Assembly: GCA_034687125.1 (NCBI GenBank)
Contig: JAQGBZ010000060.1
Coordinates: 62,001-126,000 of the forward strand
Reading direction: 5' to 3'
Length of the DNA stretch: 64,000 bases
DNA from: Neelides folsomi
Taxonomy: Eukaryota > Arthropoda > Collembola > Neelipleona > Neelidae
The notes under the pieces were generated by a model. That model saw only the letters and a program-made list of their open reading frames with translations. It searched no databases and was not told where the DNA came from. A program made the position numbers and the translations under genes. This document shows, piece by piece, positions 14,801-27,667 of the stretch. Each line of letters starts with the position of its first letter. The first letter of the stretch is position 1.

Positions 14801-17800
14801 CATTGTTGTGGTTGTGCCACTGGACTCCTTTGATGTCTTTCACTCAACTTGTGCCTTCGTGAGATTTATGGATTCATGACTTGGGGAGAAGGACTTTGTT
14901 GCTGGTTTTAATAATAGGGCCGATGGGATTTGATTTGTCTCCTCCTCAATCTCCCATTCAATTATGACCCATCTCATCTTTCATAGGGCGTGAGGAGGAG
15001 ATTAAAATCCATCGCTCCCTTCGCTTCCGCTCTCTCCACCCATCGGGCCAATTTGTGACCCGAAATCCCACACGTGTACGGCACGTGAAGGACCGTCGGT
15101 GGAGATGAAGAAACGCTCATTAAACTCTCGTGTCCTCCACCGCCGCACAAGCTAAAACAATCAAAAACAATCCTCTTCTTGTTATTCTTTTAAACCCCAT
15201 CCACGAAGGGACAACTAATGGATTCATTCAACCTAATTGATTTAAGCTCTAGCCACTTTCCTTTATTTACATTCATTGTTACTTTTACGTACAACAAGAG
15301 TTGAGCATTTTGCCACTTGTTATTTCCTGCCACTACTGTTGAAGGTGCCAGTACTTGAGAATGTTTTCAAATGAAAATAAAATTACAAATCACTACTACT
15401 ACCACTGCAAATCAAATCACAAATATTCCAAAAAACACTTAAAATCAAATAAACAAATTAAATAATGATAAATTAACAAAATAATCTTAGAATAATTTAG
15501 ATAGTTGGTACCACGGGCTGCATTATAACTTTTTATAAACTTTAAAATATTAATTGTAATGTAAAAGAAATTTATAGAGTTAGCATATAAAATTTGTAAA
15601 CCGGAGAGAGAAATCTTTAAGAATATTTTTTGTCGGATTTATTTCATATAACATTTTTAGATTCATATTATTTATTATCAAAGTTATCTCAATTTCTTTT
15701 GGATGAAAGTCCTGAAAGGGATTCTGAATGGTGTTGGAATGAAAAGAGGAATAAAAATGTAAAAATGGTTGAAAAGATCTCCCACGGTTCCTTTAGAAGG
15801 GGAAGGCTGAAGAAAGGGAGGAGACGAGGGAGGGAGCGGAGCACAGGTGACTTTTACGATCCAAATCCCGGAGACAATTTGTTTGCTCATTGTCCGCTCC
15901 GACGGCAACACTCACGACTTCTTCCCTCGCCCACAATCAAAATGGTTATTTATGAGGCTGAACAGGAAGCTGAGTTTTCTTACAAGACTTCCTCAACTCC
16001 ATTACTCCGCCGAGGGTCAACTCCTTTACCTTCCATTTCCATATGTGTATTTCTTATGAGTATAAAAAATGAGATTCGAAAACCGTGTGAAAGTTTCTTC
16101 ACACTTTGGATTTGCTCCTTTTTTCATATCAATACAAGGCATAAAATGAATTGAATGGGCTAATAAATAATAAATATTTATTTCATCACTTCCTTCACCT
16201 TTGGTGGTCAAAACGGTCAAACCTTGATCTTAAAAACCAGTTACAAAAAATCCAGATACAAAAAATCCAAATTCGAGCTTTTATTCAAAAAATTCAAAAC
16301 CCAAGTGTTCAAAATCAAATTGAGCAATTGATCTTTCCCACAATTCATTAAATGATTTAAATAGCTTTAAATTTTTATGTACTCTATTTATTATTATACC
16401 AATGGAACACCATATATGGTAATTCAGCATCTGATATCTATAAATTATAGATCTGTATTTCTTTATGTTAAATATTTATGAAAATAATGTTGGGGTTTGG
16501 AGATTGCAGATGGAAGGTTTTTGGAGTAAATGTAAATTCCATTGAGAGAAGTTTTGAAATGTGTGAGGGCCAAAGAGAAGAATCGGTGAATGTAAGAATG
16601 GTTGAGTCGGAGTTTGTTTGATTTCATTCACCACCCATTTCCCGCAAACCCACTGAAGGTCCGGTGATAGGAAAATGTTCAACTTTGGACACCTTCAATT
16701 GATTCTTCTGACATCGGAGAGAAACTCATTGAAATCGGCGTTTCTCCACTGCCGCCCTCCTCCCATCACTTCATCCACAATGGAGAGGATTAAATTGTTT
16801 TCATCACCAATTTTGCCAAAGGGTGTTTATTGACAATTCAATTACGGTGGTCTTCTCCTGCTGCTCTCACAATCACAAGATCCATTCCCGGATTCATAAC
16901 ATGGGAAGGAGGGAATTTTACCTTTGTGGTTTCCAAATGTCACCGTCTTTCATATTTCTAAATGACCGACCTCTCAATTTGTCCCATTTTGGGAAGGGAG
17001 AATCAATGAAGGGGGCATTTTTATTGTTTCCCTTATTTTCAAACTTGTCGTTCGCCTGTCCACGCCGCTCAAAGGGAATTCCAACATTTCCTCCCCTTTA
17101 TTTTGAATGGACATTGGGAGTGAATCAAAGTTTGAAAGTGGTGAATAATAAACAACCGCTCGGCCTGATTTTTCCTTCACGGTCGCCCAACTGGAAATGA
17201 TTTCTCTATTACGAACCCTCAAATGACCCAAAATGTTTCGACAACCAGGGAGAGTAATTGGGACCCGATCAATACACTCACAAATTATTATTATTCGTCT
17301 ATTCACAAATTCACAAATTCATTCATATTCATATACTGCACAAAAGTATATTTTGGAAATTTTGATAAATAATACTTATTTTATATTGTTGCGCCATTCT
17401 TATCTAATTTAAAATTTCAAAAATTGGTAATTTTGAATATATTTATTAAAGATTTAAAAGAGATGAAATAATATGAAAGTGGTTTTTATTTATTGCTTTT
17501 TAATCAATGGAATATGAAGTAGTGAAGAGTGTAAAAGAGTGAACGAGTGAAATTGAGTCTTTGTCAATTGTGCGGTGAAGTGGAGGGACACTTTTGCGGT
17601 CTTTTGAAGTGGAACTCAACAACTGTAGAAATTCCTATTTCATTTCGGGTGCAAACAGATTGGAAAGTGGTCACATGGGAAAAAGCAGTTGCACACTTCG
17701 CCATTCAATTTACCCAATTGACAAACGGAATCGATAAAAGACATGAATTCAGTTTTTATTAACTCGTGATAAGTGATAAGTAATTAAATAAAATATTCAA

Positions 17801-19342
17801 TGTTAATAAACGAATACCAGACTAGATAACGCTGATCCATCTGTTAATTTTTAGCTTTTATTTTTATTAATTTAAATGTTTATAATGATAATAAATGAAG
17901 CTTTGTTTTTTAAATGGCTGATTTATTTCTAAGTACATCTCTTCAAATACAAAGAATGAATGAAATATTGGAACGTTTTTTATTGAAAGCAAAAACATCG
18001 GATATGGTTCACGAAACACATTATTAACATAAATCTTAAAACTACTTTTATTACTTTTAAACACAAAGCTAATTATGATTAATTAATTTTAACTAGACAT
18101 GTAGTTATTTAAATAGAGACATTCTTATACTTATTAATAGTAATAATAATATTTGTTTATGCTTCGATAATCAATTCATTTTTCTACTTATTAATAAATT
18201 ATTGGTTATTGATAAGTTACATTTTTAAGTTCTTTCAATTTCTTCTTCGATTTCAACAAATAAAGACAAAAAAGTAAAGTTAATTTACTTTGGTTAAAAA
18301 TAACGATTTTGTTTTACAACTTGGTAAAAGTATTTTTTCGTATTGCACTTGTTTAAATAACATTAAACATCGTGGATAAAAATAAACAAATGTTGCACAA
18401 TAAATTGATTACTTCAAAATTATAGATTTTTATTAAAATAAAAAAAGCATTCAAAATTTTTTTTAACGTTTAATGAAATAATTAATATGAAAATGATTGT
18501 TCAATGAAAATAAATTACCAAATTTTTTATGGATATATACATTTACAAAGAAGGGTTTAACCCCGGTAAAGATTCGTATGATTAACTTGTAATCCTTGCA
18601 AAAATTACTATTTAGAATCTATTTTATATGATAAATACAAATTATACACAAATAATAACTTGATAAAATTCAAACGTGAACTTATTTCAACATAAAATGT
18701 TGATTATCTCTCAAGACTGAAAACTTCAATATTTTATCAAAGGACAATAAATAACAATAAATAAACACAAACTTTATGATTTACTTTCTATTACTATTTT
18801 AATTTCATATCTTCTTTAAGAACTAAAAGGTAAATAAAAATCAAAGACGTAAAGATTTATAATTATTACTGACGACTTTCTTAACGAGGTTCACGCTTGA
18901 CAAGATTTTTTAACGATTTTAAAAAAAAGAAATAAGTATTTCATTATTTACAAATCTGTTGAATTCATATTTCTAAATTCACTATTTCTCCTTAAATCTA
19001 TTTTCATTTATTTACAATAATATTTATTTATATAATTATAAGTACTCCTCATGTAAGATGAATCTTAAAGTAAGGTAATGTTTAAAGACATGTAGCATGT
19101 CTTGGAATTAACGAAGGTAATTAATTATCCATTAGTTAATAATTAATAAATTATGTATTACCTAAATATCTCCCCTCTGATGGCAACTTTCAAATAAAGA
19201 AATCGCCCAAAGTTAATTTCATGCATTGATCGAAATTCGCATCCTCAATTGGTCTCCCTAATCTTAATTAATTGATAATGAATCTATCGGACATGTGAAA
19301 ATGAAGCAGAATCTTAAAATTAAATTAATAAAAATAAATAAT
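11875..19342. other. Gene-free stretch downstream of Otx-A
   Basis: GC-richer blocks sit near 12840-12990, 14960-15140, 15790-16010 and 16700-17260. From about 17760 to 19260 the DNA is extremely AT-rich with poly-A/T runs. The longest open frames (174 codons from 15630 on +, 125 codons from 16823 on +) coincide with the GC-richer blocks, lack a convincing start context and match nothing I know. The left flank of Otx-A, including its 3' UTR and poly(A) site, must fall near 19000-19342; TTTATT at 19023-19028 is a possible AATAAA on the minus strand. Confidence 0.5.
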
Positions 19343-22300
19343 TTAGAGAACTTGATATTTCTCCGTTGGTGGAGTTCCATAGGAGTCAATACATTCTGCA
19401 GGTCTTGGATTGGGAGATCCAAAATTGTGCTGTCCATGGGAAGAAGCGAGCGAATAAGTGTTTTGAATCTGACCAAACTGGTGATGGGCCGGAGAGAAAT
19501 ATTCCATGTTGGCATAATAGGGATGATTCGATCCATAGGGCTGAGTGTAGCAAGAACTGTTCTTGTAGGTTGAATATCCCATCGGGGAATTTCGCTGAAC
19601 GCATCCGTTGTGAAACTCAGAAAGCGGGGCATGCCAAGGAAACCCGGCAGCAGCCGATGTGACCGATCCGTAATTGTGATGTTCCAACCCGGAGGCGGGA
19701 GGGCTCAAATGGCCGCCAGAGTGTTGTTGGCTCGCATAGGGACTCGTAATGTGGGAAGGAGAGCCGTCGTCCAGGGACGAGTGTTGGGAGCTGCCCGTGG
19801 GCGAACTCGTAGGCGAGGATTTGATGTATTTTGGATAGAGCGGGGGAGGAGAGGGGGCGAGCGGGTCGCGGTCTTTGTGATTGTCTCCGCCAGCAGAGAT
19901 GAGATTTCCATTGGGCCCTGTGGAATTTCCACTCATCCCGCCATTGTTGCTGCCGATTGGGGACGAAGAGCTTTTGGTGCTTTTCGCAACTCGTCCACGC
20001 TTACCCGGCCCCCCACTTCCTGACCCGCTCACGTTCAGCTGCTGACTCTGTTGACGACATTTGGCCCGACGGTTTTTGAACCAAACCTGGAAATAAAATT
20101 AATTCATTTTTCTAAATATTCTAACAACCATAATTATTTTGATTTCATTTTTACATTAACAGAATGAAATACCATGTAATCCTCAACTGTTAAAATAAAA
20201 TTGAAAATGAAATTAATAAATAAAATGTTTTAAAATCAAAATCGAATAAGACTAAACTGCTCTCAATTTGTTTTTAAAGCATAAATTAACATGTGTGATT
20301 GTAATTAAATATGTCAATGTGGTCGCAATTACGTAAAGTGAAATTATCTGATCCCAAATCCAAATCTTGTCCTGAACGAGTTGAATTGCTAATTATGCAA
20401 AGAAGGAATTTCAAACATCGCTTTGAAGTTGAGCCCAAATTGGTAAAACAATTATCTTAAATTCCAATTCCCGCCGGTGTTGAAAATAATATTTTAATGG
20501 ACCTCAATTAGCTTGAGCGAGATGAAATTTCAATAATGGACCGTTTAGAAATTAATTTGTCAAGTGTGTCTTAAATGGATGTGTATTTGAGAGTGGAAAA
20601 TGGCTTGAGGAGTTTCGCGGTTTCCTCGCATGGTTCGTTAGCCGTTCGTTGTGTAGATCCAAGAGCTTATTTTCCACTCTTTATCAACTACTAATATGTA
20701 TGATCAGCTACATATTATATAAAAGTACTTATGGTATAATATATAAAATATATATTATTTAGGGTTTATATAGTAGGTATGAACCACCCCGAGGAAAATC
20801 ACATCATCAAGTGAATTAACTTTTGCAATTCAATTACAAGACCCTCGTAGGTCTCTAATGGACCATTCCCCTATCTCCCTTCTCCATACAGAGAGGTGTG
20901 ATATTTGCCCTTCGATCCATGCCCTATCTTTCCTTCACGGATATTTCACTCCCATTGTAACACAAGTTTCAAATTTCCGAGATTGGATGCCCTCCCGGGC
21001 GTTCTCTCACAGAGTTCTCGGAGCCAGCTTCCATTTTACAACCTTGAATGTATTTTTCATTCCCTTTCCAAGCTTTTACAAGCTCTGCTTTTCCAAGCTT
21101 GGTTTTTCGAATGCTTTTCCAAGCTTGGAGCTTCGCTATTATAAAATTCCGGGTTTGGGAGTGATGGTGAGAAAAGTTGTGAGAGTTCTAAACGCCTTTC
21201 CATGTGCTGGGCGGATTAAACCTCAACACCGACGTCCGGGGACTTTCCCCCTTCTTTTTACTAAAACCGAGCGAGAGACGACGGGAGAGAGAAAAGGCAT
21301 TTGGAAATGCAGTGGAAGGAGGGGAAACGTGTTTTCAGGAGTTTTTGGAAAGTCCGGGAGTCTCCCTTACAACAACATGGGCCAGAGTTTCTCGGAAGAA
21401 ACTCCGCCTGCTTCCCCGACATATCGATTATTCCTCCGGCTCAAACTCACTCCGAGTTCATCCTCCCTTATAGACTCTGCAAGAGGCTAAATAAATAAAG
21501 ACTATCAAATTGCTCTCTGCTACAAAATACACAAACTTTCCTTTCACTTTGACTCTTCTCATTTTATACTCAAAAACTTGGATATAAAACTTGCTGTCTT
21601 TATAAAACACACATAACTGTAATGCTTTACTATAAATACATATACTTACTAATATATCTTCATAGTTATATTATGTATAGTTATATTATCAAGATCGCGT
21701 TTTTCATTCATCATTCAAGTTGACAAGTTAAGAGCCAAAGACGTCCATCGACCAAACTAATTATTCCTTGAACTTTTTATCAAAATCAAAAATGATGCTT
21801 CTTACTTCTTTAAAGACTAGAAATAAATGACGTTCTTAAATAAAAGAGCAAATTTTTAAAATAACAAAATTTTTATAAAATTAAATATGTATGTATACAA
21901 AAAAGTTTAGTTACCGTTTTAACTAAACTTTTTTGTATACATAAATATTTTAATTAAATTACATTTATTTAAAAAGTTCGGCAATCAAATGAAACTTTAC
22001 AAGATTGGACAGTTGATCAAATTATTCAACATGTTTATTAAACATGGAATAATTATTTAATTTGTTATTGTACGGGAGTATATTTATAACGTTCATAAGT
22101 TCATACTAACGACTACCAGAAACAAAGATATAAAAGTTGAAAGACTTAACAAAGGATTAAAAATCGGCTTGCATGTTGAGCTGGATAAATATCCCAAGAC
22201 TTTCAATACTTCTGACAATAAGGAATAAAAGAAGGAATGTCTCAATTTGTTAAATGCGATTTAAGACATTTAAGCTCTATTTAAATAATGTACAAATACC

Positions 22301-24515
22301 ATACACATATGTACATACCATACATTATGTATAATTTGTAAATATAAAATCAATATGAAATGACATGTAAACACTAAACACATGTTCATTTTTTATACCA
22401 TGTTAAAATATATTAATTTTTAATATTGAGTATATGTAAACAAGAAAGGAAGTTAAGTCTTCGTTTAAGACTTATTTGTGATTGAGATATTCTGATAGTA
22501 TTGAAATAATAACAAGTGTTCTAAGGCTTGTTGTTTCCCAAATGTCAATTTGAAAAGAGTAAAGAATGGGAAGTGGAAGGGTGGTAATTTTGCGAAAGGG
22601 GTGAAATCTGAGCCAACGTACAATCAATCCATTCAAATGAATCAAATGATTCAAACTTTGTAAATGTCATGAATAGATTAGGAACTGAGGAATATTTGAA
22701 TCTCTCAAAGACAGGAGAAGGAGAATCAAAAGAGGGGGGAAAATACTCGAGAACGGAACCTGCGACAGCGAGGGAAATCTCTTGAGAAAAAGCGGTTTTG
22801 CTAATTTGAACAAAGGACTCGGACCCATCGGAGCGGGGGAATTGTCATGAGGACCGGAAAATCGGATCATGACGTAACCCACTCCCACTTTCATCTCATC
22901 TCACTCAGATAATGAAATCATCATTCATTTCTTTTTATCATCCAAAGACCCAAATTCAATACATTTATCATTTACTCCACAATTTCCCTAATTTGCCAAT
23001 TTAGTCAATATGCTCAATTAATCAGCCTCAATGTTTTATTCAAATACTTGAATTCTCAATCTTGCAATCTTGCAAAATTAAAAATGTTAAATTGGTCGTT
23101 TATGATAATTTAAATTTATTATTAATTAGTCAATCGTGAATTTTAATGATTAGTTTAATGAAGTAGTTTCTTCAAATTTGACCCAAATGGAAATCATACA
23201 TATTTGAATTTATGAATCATTCATTTTGTTCGTCTTCACACCTATCAAGATTAAAAATGGAGGGAAGGTGTTTACCTGAACTCTCGACTCGGGAAGGTTG
23301 ATTTTGAGTGCGACTTCTTCCCTCATGAAGATGTCCGGATAGCGTGTTTTTGAAAAGAGTGTCTCGAGGACGTCCAATTGGGCCCGCGAGAACGTGGTCC
23401 GCTCCCTTCGCTGCTTCCGTGGATTCGGCCCACCTTTTCCCCCAAACAAAAGAAAGAGATGTTAATCAGGGGCTCATTACCTCTCTGTCTCCACCACTAG
23501 GATAATCCTCTCGGCACGAGTAAAGGTAAAATAAACACCAGGACCCTTCACCGCCCAAACCAAGTGCCCTTAAATTAACCGGAGCCAAACTCCTTCCTTA
23601 TCTCAGTCCTCTAACAAGGGAAAAGACGACGAGGACGCCTATTTGATCACACAGCCCCTCCGTCGCAATTTATTTAAAGAATTCTCAAGAAATGAACAAA
23701 AATAATTCAAGCCCTGCCATATTTCTAAAAGGTGGTTATTCTGTCGCTGGTTATTTTACTTAACCAAAACGCTAAAACACACAACAAGACTCAAACGCAT
23801 CGTCAAGTCAAGCTAACCCTTAAGTAAGCTTAATTCAACGACTCGTCAGCTTCAAGTTTATAGAGAAAGATCAATTACTCATTCCCTTCATTCCAATGTT
23901 CAGATCAAACATGGAAAGTTTATTTACCTAAAATGAATCAACTTTGAAATGTCTTTTTCTATGAATTTCAGAATCGGATTTGGTTCAATATCTGAAACTT
24001 GTTATTAATTCCATTCATTTTCATTCTCTGTATCAACTTTAATTAATCCTCTTGCAATACCTCTTGCAATACAATGTAGGTTCATTCAAATTAAAAAAAA
24101 TAAAAAATGATAAATTGATTAAAACCAACCCAATATCGATGAAAAAATTTTGTAAATCGGATAATTAAAACATTCTAAAATAAAATGGCCCTATGTTCTT
24201 ATTTTAACGTTATCCAAAAATCTCAAATGGCTGCTGGGTTATATTCAAATGATGAGAAGAATTAAAAATTAAATGATGATTAAATTCAAATCAACAGCTT
24301 CTTTAAATAAAGCTTTCTAGGAATTGTACACTTTGTAAGCTGAGAGTTTTTTACGCCTTAAATTGAAGATGAGCAATTTGTTGATGTTTTATTTACTTAC
24401 AAGGGTCCATAGGTGATCCGTATCCCACCGATGTGACGGAGTCCATTGGGGACGACATGCCCATGCCAAACCCAAGACCGTTCATGCTCGGGTAGGAAGA
24501 CTTGAGGTACGCCAT
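19343..24515 (-). CDS. Otx: Otx/orthodenticle K50 homeobox transcription factor, complete ('Otx-A')
   Basis: Three coding exons: 24515-24401, 23433-23276 and 20086-19343, together 1017 nt or 338 residues, with GT..AG junctions that keep frame. Exon 1 encodes MAYLKSS..MNGLG..SPMDP. The homeodomain spans residues about 46-105 ([19 protein letters not shown] to AKCRQQ), with lysine at homeodomain position 50 (VWFKNRR), which in this family recognises TAATCC-type sites. The intron inside the homeodomain falls between positions 46 and 47 (ESRVQ / VWFK), as I recall for other Otx genes. The tail is rich in Ser, Gly, Pro and His, and ends CIDSY..TEKYQVL, resembling the Otx C-terminal motif ending in FQVL. 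I do not find the SIWSPA-type motif. Start: chosen at the MAYLK methionine; the frame stays open upstream to another ATG at 24668. Intron 2 is 3.2 kb and holds a perfect hairpin. Expected role: nuclear regulator of anterior neural fate. Confidence 0.96.
20858..21490 (+). other. GC-richer block inside Otx-A intron 2 with a long open frame
   Basis: A 633-base stretch opposite to Otx transcription that is open for about 210 codons on +, with three other + frames also open over large parts. The predicted product (Phe-, Ser-, Pro- and Arg-rich) matches no family I know. CCAAGCTT/CAAGCTT recurs several times around 21068-21126. Simultaneous openness of several frames points to low stop-codon density from base composition rather than a gene. 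An intronic regulatory element is an equally possible reading. Confidence 0.35.
21890..21943. repeat. Perfect 24-bp inverted repeat (hairpin) in Otx-A intron 2
   Basis: Left arm 21890-21913 (TATGTATACAA...GTTTAGTTA) and right arm 21920-21943 are exact reverse complements, separated by the six bases CCGTTT. Outside the arms the flanks (..TTAAATATG / AATATTTTAA..) still pair imperfectly. This could be a tiny foldback/MITE relic or a transcribed hairpin within the Otx-A pre-mRNA. The short loop and perfect arms are unlike a typical animal microRNA precursor. Confidence 0.92.
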
Positions 24516-24668
24516 GGCCGATAGCCCCACGGGGGTCGTGCCGCTCGAGGACGATCCGCGCGAAGGCGGCGGACTCGGGAACGAAGGCGGAAGGAAATGG
24601 GAATGGGAGGACGGAAATGAGCGTGAGAAATCCACCGTGAAGACTTGGCCCTCTCCGCAGAGATCCAA
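24516..24668 (-). other. Possible N-terminal extension or 5' UTR of Otx-A
   Basis: The Otx-A frame continues without a stop for 51 codons upstream of the MAYLK methionine to an ATG at 24668-24666. The extra peptide begins MDLCGEGQVFTVDF and has a Ser/Pro-rich middle. Because Otx proteins normally begin at the M(S/A)YLK methionine, I treat this as 5' UTR, but an alternative longer isoform is open on the sequence. Confidence 0.4.
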
Positions 24669-27649
24669 TTCAATTATTCCTTCCTTGTTAATTCCACGTT
24701 TTAATTCTTCTCCCAGGTTTTAATTCTTCCCCGGGTGATTGATGAGGACTCTCCGCCCTCGTCACCGTCTGCTTGGCAAATAAGCTCTTTTCCGACCAAT
24801 CCACCCGAGTTTTATCCCATTCGCGTCTTCATTGATTCACCAATTTGGAGCTGGGAAATTATTAAGAGGGAATTTGAAAGGCCCGAGAACCGCGAGTCTG
24901 CCCAAACGTTTCTCCTTCTCCGATGAACAGGTATCTGGAAGGATTAAATGAAGGAGCTTTAACGTTAATTCCTATTTAACTTTTTTATCTCTTCCAATGC
25001 TCTTCAAAAACTTCTCCGTTTATCACACAATAAGACTCAAAAATACGTAAGTTACAATAACCACCAGTTAAATGCTTCTTAAATATTAAGCTATTGACAT
25101 TACTGTCTAATACTTACAATTAAATCACCCTTTATCAATCAAGCCCAATTTCAAACATCGCCCAAATCGTTTGTTCACTATATAATCCAAAACCAAAAAC
25201 CATATAATCCTATGTCAATCTTACTAAATTGAAAATTAACTAAATTGTGCTAAATTAATGTTAAAAACGTGTGAATCAAGGTATAAAAAATATACCTTAC
25301 CTAAGCTAAAGGTGTGAATCGAAGATTAAAATTTTAAAAACGTTGGTGTAAATGAAGGCTATGAAGGTGTGACTCATGAATAAGGAAAATTCCCAAATGC
25401 TCCTGACTAATAAAACTTATAATTAATAAACCAATAAGAATAACTAATATTTCCCAATGGATCAATTAACTCACCCCAATTGAATTAATGTGAAAAGACG
25501 TTAATGGTTGCCAATTTCAATTTGTTCCAGAGAGAGGAATTGTCAGTTGAAGCGTCCGTGAGTGAAGGGGCAGTGGAAGTGAACAATTTTTGTGTTGGAT
25601 GGTGGGCGGAGGGAAAAAAGGAACTCTCCACAACTCTCCTCTTTTCTCCTCAAAAGTAATTTGGAGGAGAAAAGGGGTCGAAGGAGTCTGAGCATTATCA
25701 AAATATATCTATTCATATTACAATATTACCTTCTTAAATCCTCCATTCACGTGGAAGTATGATGTTATATATCCCAATATTAAAATACATCCCCTCCCAA
25801 GTACATTAATACATGCTTTATATTCCTCGTATTCATGTATTAAAATACTCTTCAAACTCAGAGTTGTCAGTTGGATGAGTCGGGTCTTACTAGAAAGGAA
25901 ATCCTACAACTATAAAATATCATTTCTCCACATTTCACTCCCAATGCTTTTCCATTATAATCAACTTTTTTCACCCCTTTGGCCAAACTACACAACTATT
26001 GAAATACAACATGTTATATTCTTATATTACATACATGTTAAAATATGACCATATTTATGATATTAAGATAAAAGTGAATTCTTATATCGACTTGTCTGTA
26101 TAAAGACATTCGGATATAAACCATATTTTGCATTTTGACTATGAGGGTCCTTAAAAGCATTTCCAATTCCTAATACCTTTAAAGTAGTCAGAATTTTTTT
26201 TCATTTTTCGCATTCAAATTTGGTGAACTCTTAAAAGTTGAAGTCTCAATGGAGCTTCGTCTGAGGGCTTTTTAAATATTCAAAATGTGTCATCTTTGAC
26301 ATAACAGTCTTCGAGTGCGCAGTGCGCAAAAAGAAAAAATAAGAGAAATATCTGAAATATGATGGAAATAAATCTGGGAAATGTCGTAACGTCGTAAATT
26401 GGACTTTCGACGGTTCAGTCTTTTTGGCTTCTTTTCCACTCGACATCACGTTCATAAATTCATATGCTAAACATAGACCTGAGGTATGTCCATAATATAC
26501 TTATGTTTCTACCATATGTACTTATTATATTAGCTAAAATATAAAAGTTGAAATATATTAAAGTTAGGAATATTAGGAGCATTGGGAATGATTTTCCTTA
26601 AAAGGTCTTTTAATGGAAAGGCCATCAGGAGGAATAAATATTTAATAAGACACTCTATTACATTCAGACAGGGGAGATGGGAGGAGGAGTTTTTCCAATA
26701 TGCTCTCACAAAAATCCTCTCTCAACAACTCTGATCATTCCCCAACCGGGAATTGAATCTTTGGGCTCATCTTATATTTCACCCATTTGGAAAAGCTTTT
26801 CCCAACACTTTATATATAACCTTTCCATTTATTTAAATCTTTTCACACACATGTGGTTTAGCCCACATGTTAAATTTTAAAACTTAATAATTAAAATCAT
26901 TTTCATGAAATATAAAATGACAGAAATTAAATCTTCAAATTAGGTGTTTATAAAATTTAATTATATTTAATCCCGATATCTTCATTAGCTATTTATTAAT
27001 ATTAATGCCCATGCACGAGGTGAAAATGAATGTTTGAATATTGCGGATCAAATTGAAATCTCCGTGTTGTTTCAATGAAAGAATGAAAGTGGACAGTGAG
27101 GAGCTCGTTTAATGATGAATAATCCGTTGAGAGTATGAGATGGTTAATAAACACGATCTCCGATCAACTCCCTCCCTTTATTACTCTCAAATTGTAAATG
27201 GTTGTAAACACTCGAACTCTCCAAACAACTCTCAAAGATTTTAATCCTCAAACTTCATAAATGCAGACTTACAGCACAAATTATTATAATTCTTCTAATA
27301 AACCTCGTGGGGACTTTACATTCACCAAATAGCTTATTAAGACTTATTTTAATGCCTTGCATCATTCCCCTCATTCCTCTTTTGTACTTTTATCCTCCTA
27401 CCTTGATGCATAACGAGGAATTTGGTTCATTAATTTGGGGGTTTAAAACCTTATAGGAAAAATTATATAAAAAATAAGTATTCAAAATTCTACAAATATA
27501 ATTAAATACATGTCCCTCTTCCGAAATTTAATTGATAAAAAATTATTTTATATTGTTAACTAACGAACATCATAATACATACAGAACTTTAAAATATTTA
27601 TTGTTCAAAACTTAACGTTCTTTTAGTCGCGCTTTAATATTTTTTCGCG
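24669..27649. other. Gene-free 5' flank of Otx-A
   Basis: Likely Otx-A promoter-proximal DNA. A GC-richer patch lies at 24700-24930, immediately upstream of the first coding exon, with AT-rich DNA beyond. A 12-bp direct duplication (CTCTTGCAATAC) lies just left of this stretch near 24050-24073. I find no coding exon with a recognisable domain. Confidence 0.45.
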
Positions 27650-27667
27650 CTCTCTCTCTCTCTCTCT
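27650..27667. repeat. (CT)n microsatellite
   Basis: Uninterrupted CT dinucleotide run of about nine units after the bases TTTTTCGCG. Confidence 0.9.

Noticed and set aside
15630-16154. 174-codon open frame on +
   Set aside because: No good start codon context, no recognisable domain, and other frames in the same GC-richer block are also open on both strands; typical of low stop density, not a gene.
16823-17306. Overlapping 125-codon (+) and 110-codon (-) open frames
   Set aside because: The two frames oppose each other in one compositional block, and neither resembles a known protein.
103-19342. Apparent abundance of TAATCC/GGATTA (K50 homeodomain sites) around the Otx genes
   Set aside because: In DNA of this composition such hexamers are expected every one to two kb; I saw no obvious local cluster, so autoregulation is not supported.
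19366-20023. Long + frames opposite Otx-A exon 3
   Set aside because: They mirror the codon pattern of the real minus-strand coding exon and have no similarity of their own.
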